Source: a bacterium (GTDB taxonomy: Bacteria; Sysuimicrobiota; Sysuimicrobiia; Sysuimicrobiales; Segetimicrobiaceae). Taken from it: a stretch of 64,000 bases of DNA. The DNA lies in NCBI GenBank assembly GCA_035945995.1, contig DASYZR010000044.1, positions 58,266-122,265 on the forward strand. Reading direction: 5' to 3'. The notes below the pieces were generated by a model. That model made no database searches. It saw nothing but the letters and a program-made list of their open reading frames with translations, and had not been told where the DNA came from. Of the stretch, positions 27,362 through 36,660 are shown one piece after another (within the stretch, counting starts at the first letter, position 1; the number at the start of each line of letters is the position of its first letter). A program made the position numbers and the translations under genes.

Positions 27362-28849
27362 CTAGCGAGGCACGCCCGACCGCTCCACCCGGCCGCTCAG
27401 AATATGGGCGAGTACACGCTCGGCCGCCATCTCCCCTGATCGGATGCAATCCGGAACGCCGACGCCTCGATAGGCGGCGCCGGCCAGGGCCATGCCGGGG
27501 TGGGCCGCGACGCCCGCCTCGATCTCCGCCACCCGCTCGAGATGCCCCACGAGATACTGCGGCATCGCATCGCGATGGCGGAGCACCCGCACCAGGTGCG
27601 GCGTTCCCGCAACACCCAACAACGACGTCATCTCGCCGCGGACCGTCGCGAGGAGCCGCGCGTCGTCCAGGTCGACGATCTCGGGGGCAAGCGCGCCGCC
27701 GAGAAACACGCGGATGAGCACACGGTCTGCCGGCGCCCGACCGGCGAACTTGACGCTGGAGAAGGACGCGGCGAGAATCGGCCGGCGCTCGAGGCGCGGC
27801 ATGATAAACCCGAAACCGTCGAGGGGATGCGCGATCTCGCTGCGCCGGTACGCGAGCGTCACGCTCGCCGAGGACGCGTAGGAGATTCGGCCGAGACGCG
27901 ACGCGAGCGCCTCGTCCAGGCCGGCGAGCAGCCGCGCCGCCACCGCGGCACCGGTCGCGATGATCACGCCGTCGGCCTCGAGTCCGCCTCCCTCGGCGAG
28001 CCCGAGGTAGTACGTGCCGCTCCGCCGGCGCGCCACACTTGTAATGGACGTACCGAGCCGGAGCACGCCCGCCGGCAGACGGGCAGCCGCCGCGTCCGCA
28101 AGCGCCTGCATGCCGTCCGCGGGCGCGGCGAACAGTCCGAGGGGCCGGCCGCGTGCGGCGGTCTTTCCCGCGCCGGCGGCCCGGGCCCGGAGGAGACCGC
28201 GGGTCACGCTGCCGTACCGGCGTTCCAGCTCGAGCAGACGCGGCATCGTCGCGGCGAGGCTGAGCCTGGCGGTGTCCGCCGTATAGATCGTGCCGATCAT
28301 CGGCTCGGCCACGCGATCGAACGCCTCGCGCCCGAGACGCCGCGTGACAAAGGACGCCACGCTCTCATCCGGGACGGCGCGGCCCCGGGGCAGGACGTAG
28401 TCCAGGGCCATGCGCAGCTTGCCCGGCCACGAAAAGAGGGGCGATCGGAGCCACGGCAGCACCCGCGTCGGGGCGATCAGCCGGAAGCCGTCCGGAATCG
28501 GCACAAGACGGCCCCGACGCACGACGTAGGCGCGGGCCGCCCCCTCGCGGATTCCGATCAGCCGGCCGGCGAGGCCGAGCCGCTCGCACAACCGTAGCGC
28601 GTCGGGCTTCTCGGTGAGGAACGAATCCGGTCCGGCCTCGAGGAGATACTCGTCGGTGCGTTCGGTCCGCATGACCCCGCCGGCACGCGGTTCGACCTCG
28701 CACACGACCAACTCGATCCCCTCGGCGTCGGCAATGCGGAGCGCGGCGGCGAGCCCGGTGATGCCGGCCCCGACGATCACGATCCGTGGACGCCGGGCGG
28801 CATCAAGCCCGTGCGCCTCCGAAGACGGCCCGAGCGCGCCGGTCGCCAT
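27362..28849 (-). CDS. hemY: protoporphyrinogen/coproporphyrinogen oxidase, HemY/CgoX type
   Basis: FAD-dependent oxidation of the porphyrinogen ring late in haem synthesis. 495 aa from ATG 28849. The N-terminal dinucleotide fold is RIVIVGAGITGLAAALRI (about 21-38). Further signatures are AGPDSFLTEKP, PMIGTIYTADTARLS and a C-terminal FAD-contact region GVGVPDCIRSGEMAAERV. It lies 7 bp after hemH in hemE-hemH-hemY order, the Gram-positive arrangement in which the enzyme usually works in the coproporphyrin-dependent pathway. Confidence 0.92.
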   Translation of the reverse strand: MATGALGPSSEAHGLDAARRPRIVIVGAGITGLAAALRIADAEGIELVVCEVEPRAGGVMRTERTDEYLLEAGPDSFLTEKPDALRLCERLGLAGRLIGIREGAARAYVVRRGRLVPIPDGFRLIAPTRVLPWLRSPLFSWPGKLRMALDYVLPRGRAVPDESVASFVTRRLGREAFDRVAEPMIGTIYTADTARLSLAATMPRLLELERRYGSVTRGLLRARAAGAGKTAARGRPLGLFAAPADGMQALADAAAARLPAGVLRLGTSITSVARRRSGTYYLGLAEGGGLEADGVIIATGAAVAARLLAGLDEALASRLGRISYASSASVTLAYRRSEIAHPLDGFGFIMPRLERRPILAASFSSVKFAGRAPADRVLIRVFLGGALAPEIVDLDDARLLATVRGEMTSLLGVAGTPHLVRVLRHRDAMPQYLVGHLERVAEIEAGVAAHPGMALAGAAYRGVGVPDCIRSGEMAAERVLAHILSGRVERSGVPR

Positions 28850-28856
28850 GCCGCGG

Positions 28857-29786
28857 CTAAGCGATGGCCTGCTCGACGACAAGGTCCGCGAGCATCCCGA
28901 TGAACGACGGATGGTCCATGACCGTGCCCGCCCGATAGAAGGCGAGGCCGAGGCTCGTCGCCGTCTTGCGGGCTTCGATGTCCAGATCGTACAGCACCTC
29001 GACATGGTCGGAGACAAATCCCACCGGCACGACGACGACCGCGCCCGCGTGCCGCGCGGCCAGCGCCCGCAGGGCGTCGTTCACGTCCGGCTCGAGCCAC
29101 GGCTCGCGCGGATCGCCGCTGCGGCTTTGATACGCCATCTGCCACGCCGCGTGCGGAAGGCGGGCGGCGACCAGCTCCGCCGACGCCACGACCTGGGCCG
29201 GATACGGACCCCGTTCCGCCATGGCCGCCGGAATGCTGTGCCCTGTGAACACCAATCTGACCGCCTCCCGTCCCTCGTCCGGCACAGCGCGCAGGGCGAC
29301 CGAGACCCGATCGGCCTGCGCGTCGATGAACCCCGGCCGATCGAACCAGGGCCCGAGGTATTCGACCGCGGGCGCGCCCTCGCCGATCCGGGAGCGGGCC
29401 TCGGCCACGTTTTCGTGATACTGCTCCCAGCTCGCGTAACTTTGATGCGGCGCCATGATGATGCCGGCCGCGCGCCGCACGCCTGCCGCGCGCATCTCGG
29501 CGAGCGTCTCATGGAGATACGGAGTCCAGTTGCGCATGCCGACGTAGACCGGCAGCGGGAGCCCGCGCCCTTCCAGGGCGCGCTGGAGGGCCGCGGCCTG
29601 CCGTCGCGTCAACGGCGTCAAGGGAGACCGTCCTCCCAGCGCATCGTAGTGATGTGCCACCTCCTCGAGCCGGCCGGGAGGCAGGCGCCGGCCGCGCAGG
29701 ATGCCACTCAGATACGGACGGACGTCCTCGGGCCGCTCCGGCGCGCCGTACGCGATCAACAGCACCGCCTCGTACGGGACGGTCAT
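28857..29786 (-). CDS. hemH: ferrochelatase (coproporphyrin ferrochelatase likely)
   Basis: Inserts ferrous iron into the porphyrin. 309 aa, the short Gram-positive size. Motifs: VLLIAYGAPERPEDV at the N-terminus, LVFTGHSIP with the metal-site His (about 179-187), and VVVVPVGFVSDHVEVLYDLD (about 241-260), containing the conserved Glu. Its ATG at 29786 overlaps the hemE stop by 4 bp. Given the operon order, coproporphyrin III is the more likely substrate; this is inference. Confidence 0.92.
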   Translation of the reverse strand: MTVPYEAVLLIAYGAPERPEDVRPYLSGILRGRRLPPGRLEEVAHHYDALGGRSPLTPLTRRQAAALQRALEGRGLPLPVYVGMRNWTPYLHETLAEMRAAGVRRAAGIIMAPHQSYASWEQYHENVAEARSRIGEGAPAVEYLGPWFDRPGFIDAQADRVSVALRAVPDEGREAVRLVFTGHSIPAAMAERGPYPAQVVASAELVAARLPHAAWQMAYQSRSGDPREPWLEPDVNDALRALAARHAGAVVVVPVGFVSDHVEVLYDLDIEARKTATSLGLAFYRAGTVMDHPSFIGMLADLVVEQAIA

Positions 29787-30820
29787 CGCCGGCTCGCCTC
29801 GTGGACCATCTCCACCATGGCCTTCACATGCTGCCAGGGCGTGTCGGGCAGGACGCCGTGCCCGAGGTTGAAGATATGGCCCGGCCGCCCCGCCGCCGCG
29901 TCCAGGACGCCGCGGACGCCGCGCTCGATCTCCGCCGGCGGGGCGAGCAGCACCGCCGGGTCGAGGTTCCCCTGGACGCCGACGTCAGGGCCGAGCCGCG
30001 CCCAGGCCGCGCCGAGATCGACGCGCCAATCGAGGCCGATGACCTGTCCGCCGGCCTCCCGCATCGCTTCGAGCAACCCCGCGGTGCCGGTCCCGAAGTG
30101 GATCAGCGGCACCTGCGGGGGGAGCGCGGCGAGGACGCGACGCGTGAACGGCAGCACGTAGCGGCGGTATGCATCCGGCGAGAGGCACCCCACCCAGCTG
30201 TCGAACAATTGGACCGCCTCGGCCCCGGCCTCGATCTGACCCGCCAGATATCGTGCGGTGAGCCGGCTGAGTTGCTCCATCAAGGCGGTCCACGTCTCCG
30301 GATCGCCGTACATCACGCGCTTCGTATCGAGAAAATCCCGGGACGGGCCGCCCTCGACGAGGTACGAGGCCACGGTGAACGGCGCGCCGGCGAAGCCGAT
30401 CAGCGGAACCCGCCCGGCGAGCGCGCGGCGCACCAGCCGGACGGTCTCGAAGACGAAGGGCACGGCATCCGCCGGGTCGACGTCCGGCAGCCGGCGCACG
30501 TCGTCGCGCGTACGGACAGGCCTGGCGATCACCGGCCCCTCGCCCTTCGCATACGTGAGCCCTACGCCGAGCGGTTCCGCGAGCAGCAGGATGTCCGCAA
30601 ACAGGATGGCCGCGTCGACGCCGAGCCGGTCGACCGGCTGCAGGGTCACCTCGGCCGCGGCGCCCGGCGTCTTGCACAGGTCCAGGAGGCTCAGCCGCCG
30701 GCGGACCTTCCGATACTCCGGCAGGTAGCGTCCGGCCTGCCGCATCAGCCACACGGGCGTGTAGGGCATGGGAAGGCGATGGCACGCGCGGAGGAACGCG
30801 CTGCTTGGTGGCGCAGACAC
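29783..30820 (-). CDS. hemE: uroporphyrinogen decarboxylase
   Basis: Converts uroporphyrinogen III to coproporphyrinogen III. 345 aa. N-terminal substrate-site motif PVWLMRQAGRYLPEYR (about 22-37), GFAGAPFTVASYLVEGG near 140 and the C-terminal FNLGHGVLPDTPWQHV (about 317-332) are all family hallmarks. It opens the hemE-hemH-hemY operon, with overlapping or near-contiguous genes. Confidence 0.96.
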   Translation of the reverse strand: MSAPPSSAFLRACHRLPMPYTPVWLMRQAGRYLPEYRKVRRRLSLLDLCKTPGAAAEVTLQPVDRLGVDAAILFADILLLAEPLGVGLTYAKGEGPVIARPVRTRDDVRRLPDVDPADAVPFVFETVRLVRRALAGRVPLIGFAGAPFTVASYLVEGGPSRDFLDTKRVMYGDPETWTALMEQLSRLTARYLAGQIEAGAEAVQLFDSWVGCLSPDAYRRYVLPFTRRVLAALPPQVPLIHFGTGTAGLLEAMREAGGQVIGLDWRVDLGAAWARLGPDVGVQGNLDPAVLLAPPAEIERGVRGVLDAAAGRPGHIFNLGHGVLPDTPWQHVKAMVEMVHEASRR

Positions 30821-30935
30821 GGAATTTTATTTCTTCTCTGCTGGCCGAACGCGCTCCTGTGCCGGCCACGGGTACACCACGTCGCTCCAGGACCGCCCCG
30901 GCGGGGGCGCGAAACTAGGACGCGATCCTGACGAA

Positions 30936-30977
30936 TCGGGGCTGTCATATCGGGGCTGTCATATCGGGGCTGTCATA
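30936..30977. repeat. three tandem copies of a 14-bp unit
   Basis: TCGGGGCTGTCATA is repeated three times without interruption (30936-30949, 30950-30963, 30964-30977). It borders the remnant of a permease gene and lies upstream of the alpha/beta hydrolase gene. No spacers, so it is not a CRISPR. Confidence 0.95.
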
Positions 30978-31068
30978 TCTGCGGGAACCGCGATCTTTCT
31001 CGTAGTGCTCGGCATCAATTCTGGTCGGCGACGGCCTGAGAGACGCGCTCGACCCGCGGGCGCGGTGA
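30978..31068 (+). pseudogene. C-terminal remnant of a DppC-type permease gene
   Basis: One frame reads GTAIFLVVLGIN and, one base shifted, LVGDGLRDALDPRAR followed by TGA at 31066-31068. Together they match the last 25-30 residues of DppC permeases (compare LAGDGLHDALDPRL in this window). The 5' part of the gene is missing and replaced by the 14-bp tandem repeat. So a peptide transporter once preceded the hydrolase gene at 31088. Confidence 0.8.
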
Positions 31069-31087
31069 ACGACGAAGGGAGATCGGC

Positions 31088-31918
31088 ATGAACGTACGCG
31101 TCGGAGATGTCGACCTCTTCTACGAAACCACAGGCGAAGGGCCGGCCTGCGTGCTGGTGCACGGCGGCCCGGGTGTGGGGCATCCCGGCCGCCTCGCCCT
31201 GTACGCGCCGCTCGCCGATCTCGTCCACCTGGTCGCCTACGACCATCGCGGGCACGGCCGGTCGTCCAAGGCCCCGGAGGAGACCTACACGCAGGATCGG
31301 CTGGCGCAGGACCTGCGCGGGCTGTGCCGGGCGCTCGGCTTCGAGCGGCCGATCCTTCTCGGCACGTCCGCCGGCGGCTTTATCTCGCTGCTCTATGCGA
31401 CGACGTACCCGGACGCGCTGCAGGCGCTCGTCCTCGTCGGGACCGCGCCGAGCAAGGCGTTCATGCCGCGTGCAACGGCCAATATGGAACGCGAAGGCAC
31501 TCCGGCCATGCGTGAGGCATACCGCCGCCTCTGGGACGGCTCGATCACCGATCCCGCGGAGTTCCGGCGGGCCTTCGAGACGATCCAGCCGATGTACTAC
31601 CATGACACGCGCCGCGCTCCCCTCTCCCTCGCCGGCCGCGACTTCGATCCCGTGACGCGGCGCGCGCTGATCCGCGACTACGATCGCTACGACGTCCGGG
31701 ACGGCCTCTCGCGGATCCGCGTCCCGACGTGGGTGGGCGTCGGCCGGCACGACTGGATCTGCCCGATTCCGGAATCCGAGGAGCTGGCCCTTCGGATCTC
31801 CGGCGCGGAGCTGCATATCTTCGAGCACAGCGGCCACTCGCCGCAGGCCGAGGAGACGCCGGCGTTCATGGAGAGCGTCCGGGCGTTCCTCACCCGCCGC
31901 GTGCTGGCCGCATCATGA
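31088..31918 (+). CDS. alpha/beta hydrolase (proline iminopeptidase-like)
   Basis: 276 aa. Starts at ATG 31088 behind GAAGGGAG. Oxyanion-region motif LVHGGPGVGHPG (about 24-35), nucleophile elbow GTSAGG (about 95-100) with Ser, acid candidate in VGVGRHDWICP and His in EHSGHSPQAEE. The HGGPG motif is characteristic of prolyl aminopeptidase-type hydrolases. It is followed 21 bp later by a creatininase-family gene, suggesting a shared catabolic operon for an amide or peptide-like compound. Confidence 0.88.
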   Translation: MNVRVGDVDLFYETTGEGPACVLVHGGPGVGHPGRLALYAPLADLVHLVAYDHRGHGRSSKAPEETYTQDRLAQDLRGLCRALGFERPILLGTSAGGFISLLYATTYPDALQALVLVGTAPSKAFMPRATANMEREGTPAMREAYRRLWDGSITDPAEFRRAFETIQPMYYHDTRRAPLSLAGRDFDPVTRRALIRDYDRYDVRDGLSRIRVPTWVGVGRHDWICPIPESEELALRISGAELHIFEHSGHSPQAEETPAFMESVRAFLTRRVLAAS

Positions 31919-31939
31919 TGAGCGAGAAGGAGGACGCTG

Positions 31940-32827
31940 GTGGCGACCGCACGGACGTCGAGCAGCCGCAGATCGGTTGAACAGGAGTACCGGTACGAGG
32001 CCCTCACGTGGCCGGAGATCAACGAAGCCGTGGGGATGAACAAGGTGGTGATCCTCCCCGTCGGCTCGACCGAGCAGCACGGCCATCACCTGCCGCTGGA
32101 TGTCGACGCGAAGCTGAGCGCGGCGGTCGTCTACGAAGCCGCCCGGCGCTCGCCCGCCGACATGCTGGTCCTGCCGCCCGTCGCCTACGGCTACTGTCAT
32201 CACGTGATGGACTTTCCCGGGACGATCAATATCGAGCCGAGCACGTTCGTCAAGTTTCTGCTCGACATCACGCGCTCGGTCGCCTACCACGGCTTCAAGC
32301 GCATCGTTGTTCTGAACGGGCACGGCTCGAACCACCCGTTGGTGGAAGAGGTCGGGCGGCAGACGATCCTCCAAACCGACGCGTTGTGCCTGACGCTCTC
32401 CTGGTGGCAGCTCGTCGCGGACCGGTGGAACCGGGAGTGGCGCGAGTCGGTGCTGCCCGGCGGCTGCGCGCACGCCTGCGAGCTCGAGACCTCCCTGTAC
32501 CAGCAGATCGATCCGGACGGCGTGCGGGCCGGGGAGATCCGGAGCGAGTTGGCGGCGTTCATGGCGCTGCCGGGGGCCGAACGCTGGCACACGGTGGACC
32601 TGACCGCGTCCTCGCCGGCCGCGATCGTGGAGTGGACCTCGACGTACACGGACAGCGGCGTCATCGGCGAGGCGGCGCGGGCGACGCCGGAGAAGGGCCG
32701 TCACGTCTTCGAGCATACGGTGACGCACCTCGTCGAGATGGTGCGCTGGTTCCGGACCCGGCCCCGGCCCGAGCGCCGCGACCACCACGCGACGCCCCCG
32801 ACGTTCGCGCTGCCCTTCGGGTGGTGA
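31940..32827 (+). CDS. creatininase-family amidohydrolase (copy 1)
   Basis: Metal-dependent amide hydrolase family that includes creatininase and pterin/F420 pathway enzymes. 295 aa from GTG 31940, preceded by AAGGAGG. Metal-site sequence GSTEQHGHHLPLDVDAK (about 41-57), VVLNGHGSNHPLVEE (about 120-134) and the acidic ligand in CELETSLY. Paired with an upstream hydrolase; a related gene lies at 33863-34720. Actual substrate unknown. Confidence 0.87.
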   Translation: MATARTSSSRRSVEQEYRYEALTWPEINEAVGMNKVVILPVGSTEQHGHHLPLDVDAKLSAAVVYEAARRSPADMLVLPPVAYGYCHHVMDFPGTINIEPSTFVKFLLDITRSVAYHGFKRIVVLNGHGSNHPLVEEVGRQTILQTDALCLTLSWWQLVADRWNREWRESVLPGGCAHACELETSLYQQIDPDGVRAGEIRSELAAFMALPGAERWHTVDLTASSPAAIVEWTSTYTDSGVIGEAARATPEKGRHVFEHTVTHLVEMVRWFRTRPRPERRDHHATPPTFALPFGW

Positions 32828-32998
32828 GGAGCACTTTCGCTGCCCGGTTTGCGACGGTTTGTACATCCGGCCGGCGGTCGCCGAGGAAATGTCAGGTGGT
32901 GAACGGCCGATGACCGGCTTGTGCGGCTGACCCAGGATACTCCACTCGAACCGTTCGTGCGGCGTCTCGACGAGGACTCCCCGTCCCTGCGTCGCTAA
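32823..32998 (+). pseudogene. possible frameshifted small zinc-ribbon ORF
   Basis: Immediately after the creatininase stop, one frame reads HFRCPVCDGLYIRPAV and on to GERPMTGLCG before a TGA at 32928-32930. The overlapping frame continues VRLTQDTPLEPFVRRL and LDEDSPSLRR to a TAA at 32996. Joined by a single-base shift these would form a roughly 58-residue protein with CxxC and a second Cys pair. No standard start codon is evident. Tentative remnant; the rest of 32999-33052 holds nothing I recognise. Confidence 0.35.
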
Positions 32999-33052
32999 CC
33001 GCGCGGGTCTCGCTCACGCGCGCATCGCCGGCCTGCAGGACAAATGCCGAGC

Positions 33053-33808
33053 CTATCTGTGCCGGAAGTCACGCGAGGTCAGCTCTCGCAATTGACCTTC
33101 GACCTTTACCGCCAGCGCCCGGGCTTCGCCGGCTTCCCGCAACAGCCCGTCGATCGCGTCACGGAGCGCCCGCAGGAGTTCGGCCCGATCTAGTGCGCGC
33201 ACCAAGGTCTCTTCGAACGGCTTCAAGGCCTCGGAGGGGAGCTCGTCGTAACCCCTTCCCTGCGCCGTCTCGAGTTCCCGCCGGCGGCAGGCCAGGGTGA
33301 GACCAATCTCGCGCAACTCGCTGATCCAATGCTGCGCCTGCCACAGCCGGCCGCGCTCCACGCAGAACCGGGCGCGCACCGCGTGGTGCACGCCTAAGCC
33401 GAACAGGTGCGGTGCGGACGGCGGCTCCGCGCGGGGGTGCTCGACCGCGGCGCCGAAGAGCAGCCTGAACTTCGGGCCGCGGGCGCCGAATCCGGCCGCC
33501 GGCGCGAACGACAGATCGACCTGCAGGGCGCCGGGAAACAAGAACACGCGATAGATCGCCGCGCCGGAGGCGAGGTCGAAGAGATGCACCGCCTGGCACT
33601 CGCGTTCGAGTCGCGGCGTCCAGTCGGCGAGCACCTCGGCCGGAGTTGCGCCGTCCCCGACGCCGAAGCCGAGATCCAGGTCCGACCAGCGATCACCGAG
33701 CCCCTGCGTCAGGGACCCGATCATCGCGCCTGCGACGATACGCGGATCCGCGTGCGCGATCGCGAGGATCCGGTCACGGATACCATCGCGCTCCTCGATC
33801 GTAAACAT
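33053..33808 (-). CDS. nucleotidyltransferase-domain protein
   Basis: 251 aa from ATG 33808 (MFTIEERDG); a start at 33841 is possible. The polymerase-beta-like NTase motif is GSLTQGLGDRWSDLDLGF (about 31-48), with the G-S...D-x-D metal-binding pattern, followed by a C-terminal helical region. This resembles aminoglycoside-type or stand-alone nucleotidyltransferases that modify small molecules. No partner toxin or antitoxin gene is adjacent. Substrate cannot be inferred. Confidence 0.75.
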   Translation of the reverse strand: MFTIEERDGIRDRILAIAHADPRIVAGAMIGSLTQGLGDRWSDLDLGFGVGDGATPAEVLADWTPRLERECQAVHLFDLASGAAIYRVFLFPGALQVDLSFAPAAGFGARGPKFRLLFGAAVEHPRAEPPSAPHLFGLGVHHAVRARFCVERGRLWQAQHWISELREIGLTLACRRRELETAQGRGYDELPSEALKPFEETLVRALDRAELLRALRDAIDGLLREAGEARALAVKVEGQLRELTSRDFRHR

Positions 33809-33862
33809 CAGCCGGTCACGTAAGCCGCGAGGCGGCGGCACACCAGGGCGCGTGGAGCCGCC

Positions 33863-34720
33863 CTACGTTTTGGCGATCCCGAGCGGCTGCGCCGGCCGGA
33901 CCTGGTGCGGCACCCGGGGCTTGATCGGCCGGGCACGGAACTCGCGGATGATCTCGACGAGCTCGGCGGCGCCGGCGGCGAGCGCCGCCTCGCCCTTCTC
34001 CGCGGTCGCGCGCGTCGGATCCCCCTTGATCCCGTTGGTCGAGTCCGCGCTCCAGTATTCGGTCATCCACAGCGGATTCTTGAACGCCGGGTCGGGCCTG
34101 CGCCCGGCGAGATCACCCCAGAAATGCGGCGACTGCCGGTACGTGGTGTCGGCCGCGGCGCGGTCCATCCGGACCCGCGACGGGTCGACGGCCAGGTACA
34201 CGGAGGTTTCGATCTCGCAGGCGTGCGACGTCACCCGCGATTCCCGCACGGCGTTGAAGGCGGCGCGCACGTCCGCGAGATCCCACCACGACGTATAGGC
34301 GCAGTGGACGTCCGGCCGCTCGACCACGGTGATCCGGGCCGCCATTTCGACGAGCGGGCGGTTGCTGCCGTGCCCGTTCACCATCAGCATCTTTGTGAAC
34401 CCGTGATGCGCCAGGCTGCGCGTGATGTCGGCGAGGTATTCGACGAACGTGTTCCAGCGGATCGTGAGCGTGCCCGGGAAGTCCATGTGGTGCGGGCTGT
34501 AGCCGACCCGGATGCACGGCAACAGCGCAATCTCGTCCGGGGCGAGCTGCGCCGCCCGCTCGCAGAACGCGGACGCGATGACGACATCCGTGTCCACCGG
34601 CAGGTGCGGCCCGTGGTCCTCGATCGTGCCCACAGGGATGAGCGCCACCCTGTCGGCGCGCACGGCATCGTTGACCTCCTCCCACGTCATGTGCTCGTAG
34701 AGATACGGCACCTTCGGCAT
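33863..34720 (-). CDS. creatininase-family amidohydrolase (copy 2)
   Basis: 285 aa from ATG 34720, 5 nt after GGAGGAG. Metal-ligand motif IPVGTIEDHGPHLPVDTD (about 30-47), MLMVNGHGSNRPLVE (about 110-124) and HACEIETSVY. Clearly a paralogue or homologue of the gene at 31940-32827 but divergent, with E-D-H-G in place of E-Q-H-G. It is the downstream member of a unit with a peptide-type ABC transporter (36661-38271, 35674-36621, 34773-35657). Confidence 0.87.
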   Translation of the reverse strand: MPKVPYLYEHMTWEEVNDAVRADRVALIPVGTIEDHGPHLPVDTDVVIASAFCERAAQLAPDEIALLPCIRVGYSPHHMDFPGTLTIRWNTFVEYLADITRSLAHHGFTKMLMVNGHGSNRPLVEMAARITVVERPDVHCAYTSWWDLADVRAAFNAVRESRVTSHACEIETSVYLAVDPSRVRMDRAAADTTYRQSPHFWGDLAGRRPDPAFKNPLWMTEYWSADSTNGIKGDPTRATAEKGEAALAAGAAELVEIIREFRARPIKPRVPHQVRPAQPLGIAKT

Positions 34721-34772
34721 GCCCACTCCTCCTGCCCGTGCGGCCGCACGGGACGTTCGTGTCCGGCCGGCG

Positions 34773-35657
34773 TCAGATCGTGCGGATACGCGGATCCAGG
34801 ATGTCTCGGAGGCCGTCTCCGAACAGGTTGAAGCCCAGCACGGTCACGGCGATCGCGAGCCCCGGCAGCACGGCGATCCACGGGTCGATCAGCATGTACT
34901 GGCGGGCGTCGCTCAGCATCAGGCCCCACGACGGCGTCGGCGGTTGCGTCCCGAGCCCCAAGAAGCTGAGCGCGGCCTCGGTCAGGATGGCCGTGGACAG
35001 CGAGACGGTCGTCTGCACCAGAAGCGGCGCGGACACGTTCGGCACGATGTGCCGCAGCAGGATCGCCGGTGTGGACGCCCCGATCGCCCGGGCGGCCTCG
35101 ACGTACGGCAGGCGAACGACGGCGAGCGTCGGACCGCGCGCGATCCGGGCGAACGTCGGCGCGTAGACGATGCCGATCGCCAGCATCACGTTCGTCAGGC
35201 TCGGCCCGAGCACGGCCGTGATCGCGATCGCCAGGATCAGCGCCGGTAGGGAGAACAGGACGTCCATCACGCGCATCGTCACGTTGTCGATCCATCCGCC
35301 GTAGAAGCCGGCGAGGACGCCCGACGTGCCGCCGAGCGCGAGCGCGACGGCGACCGAGAGCACGCCGACGTACAGCGACACCCGCGCCCCGAAGATGATG
35401 CGGCTCATCTCGTCGCGCCCGAGCTGATCCGTGCCGCCGAGGAACGACCCGCCGGGCTGCAGGAGGGGTGTGGCGATCTGCGCGACCGGGTCGTGCGGCG
35501 CGAGCAGCGGCGCCGCGGCCGCGACGACCACGACGCCGGCGACGAGCACGGCGCCGATGACCGCGGGCGGGGTGCGGCGGATCCGGCGCGACAGCCGGTC
35601 CCGGCGCCGCACGCCGGCGCGCCCGACCCCCGGGGCGATCACCGGTACCTCGCTCAT
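34773..35657 (-). CDS. peptide/nickel-type ABC transporter permease (DppC-like)
   Basis: 294 aa. DppC signatures: LGGTDQLGRDEMSRIIFGARVS (key part TDQLGRDEMSR near 75-85), EAA-type loop YVEAARAIGASTPAIL, FLGLGTQPPTPSWGLM and C-terminal LFGDGLRDILDPRIR. It lies 16 bp after the DppB-like gene and shares its transcript. No ATPase gene is near. Confidence 0.93.
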   Translation of the reverse strand: MSEVPVIAPGVGRAGVRRRDRLSRRIRRTPPAVIGAVLVAGVVVVAAAAPLLAPHDPVAQIATPLLQPGGSFLGGTDQLGRDEMSRIIFGARVSLYVGVLSVAVALALGGTSGVLAGFYGGWIDNVTMRVMDVLFSLPALILAIAITAVLGPSLTNVMLAIGIVYAPTFARIARGPTLAVVRLPYVEAARAIGASTPAILLRHIVPNVSAPLLVQTTVSLSTAILTEAALSFLGLGTQPPTPSWGLMLSDARQYMLIDPWIAVLPGLAIAVTVLGFNLFGDGLRDILDPRIRTI

Positions 35658-35673
35658 CGCTGCCGGACGGGAC

Positions 35674-36621
35674 TCATTCGTACCGGATTCTCGGATCGAG
35701 CGAGGTATACGTCAGATCCACGGCCAGATTGACCAGCACGAACGTCGCGGCAAACAGCATCACCGTTCCCTGCACGATCGGGTAGTCCCGCTGGTAGACG
35801 CCGTTGAGCAGCGTCCAGCCGAGCCCCGGCAGCCCGAAGATCTGCTCGGTGATCACGACGCCGCCGAGCAGATACCCCATCTGCAGCCCCAACACTGTGA
35901 CGATCGGGATGAGGGCGTTACGGAACGCGTGCCGCAGCAGCACGCCCAAGGCCGGTACGCCCTTCGCCCGCGCGACCGTCACGTACTCCTGGCCGAGCAC
36001 CTCGAGCATCGACGACCGCGTCATGCGGACGACGACCGCGGCGAGACCGAGGGCGAGCGACAGCACCGGGAGGAACATCTGCTGCAGATTGACCCAGGGC
36101 TGCGCCCACGGCGGCACGTAGATCAGCGCCGGCAACCAGTGGAAGAGGTACGATGCGCCGATGATGAGGAGGATCGCGATCCAGAAGTTCGGCACCGAGA
36201 GCCCGAGCAGCCCGACGATCTGGACGAGGGTCTTCACCCGGGTGCTCGGCGACACGCTCGCCAGGATCCCGAGGGGGATCCCGACGAGCGTCACGCCGAC
36301 GACCGAGAGGAACGCCAGCTCGATCGTGATCGGCAGCCGGGAGACGAGCAGCGCCGCGACGGGCTGCCCGGACCGGAACGACCAGCCGAAGTCGCCCCGC
36401 AGCATGCTGCCGAGCCACAACACGTACTGCACCGGGAGGGGGCGGTCCAGCCCGAACTGGTGCATCACCGCCGCCTGCTGGTCGGGGCTGAGCTGGCCCT
36501 CGGCCCCCGCCAGGATGTCTACGATCGTGCCGGGAAGCAGCCGGACCAGCAGAAAGATCACGACCGACACGCCGAGGAGCGCGGCGATCGTCCAGAGCCC
36601 GCGCCGAATGAGGTAGCGCAT
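35674..36621 (-). CDS. peptide/nickel-type ABC transporter permease (DppB-like)
   Basis: 315 aa starting MRYLIRRGLWTIAALLGVSV, the standard DppB N-terminal helix. The EAA loop is YVTVARAKGVPALGVLLRHA and the C-terminus SLDPRIRYE. It follows the substrate-binding protein gene at 36661 by 39 bp, with the same strand and direction as the downstream DppC gene. Confidence 0.93.
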   Translation of the reverse strand: MRYLIRRGLWTIAALLGVSVVIFLLVRLLPGTIVDILAGAEGQLSPDQQAAVMHQFGLDRPLPVQYVLWLGSMLRGDFGWSFRSGQPVAALLVSRLPITIELAFLSVVGVTLVGIPLGILASVSPSTRVKTLVQIVGLLGLSVPNFWIAILLIIGASYLFHWLPALIYVPPWAQPWVNLQQMFLPVLSLALGLAAVVVRMTRSSMLEVLGQEYVTVARAKGVPALGVLLRHAFRNALIPIVTVLGLQMGYLLGGVVITEQIFGLPGLGWTLLNGVYQRDYPIVQGTVMLFAATFVLVNLAVDLTYTSLDPRIRYE

Positions 36622-36660
36622 GGTGCCGGGCGTACCCTTGGGGGGGCGGACGCCGCGGCG

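Noticed and set aside
30936..30977. Tandem 14-bp repeats as a CRISPR array
   Set aside because: Repeats are contiguous, very short and lack spacers; no cas genes nearby.
33053..33808. Nucleotidyltransferase gene as a MNT/HEPN toxin-antitoxin module
   Set aside because: No HEPN-type partner gene is adjacent, and the protein is longer than MntA antitoxins.
31940..34720. Two creatininase-family genes as a tandem duplication
   Set aside because: They lie on opposite strands, differ in metal-site motif and are separated by another gene, so a recent duplication is unlikely.
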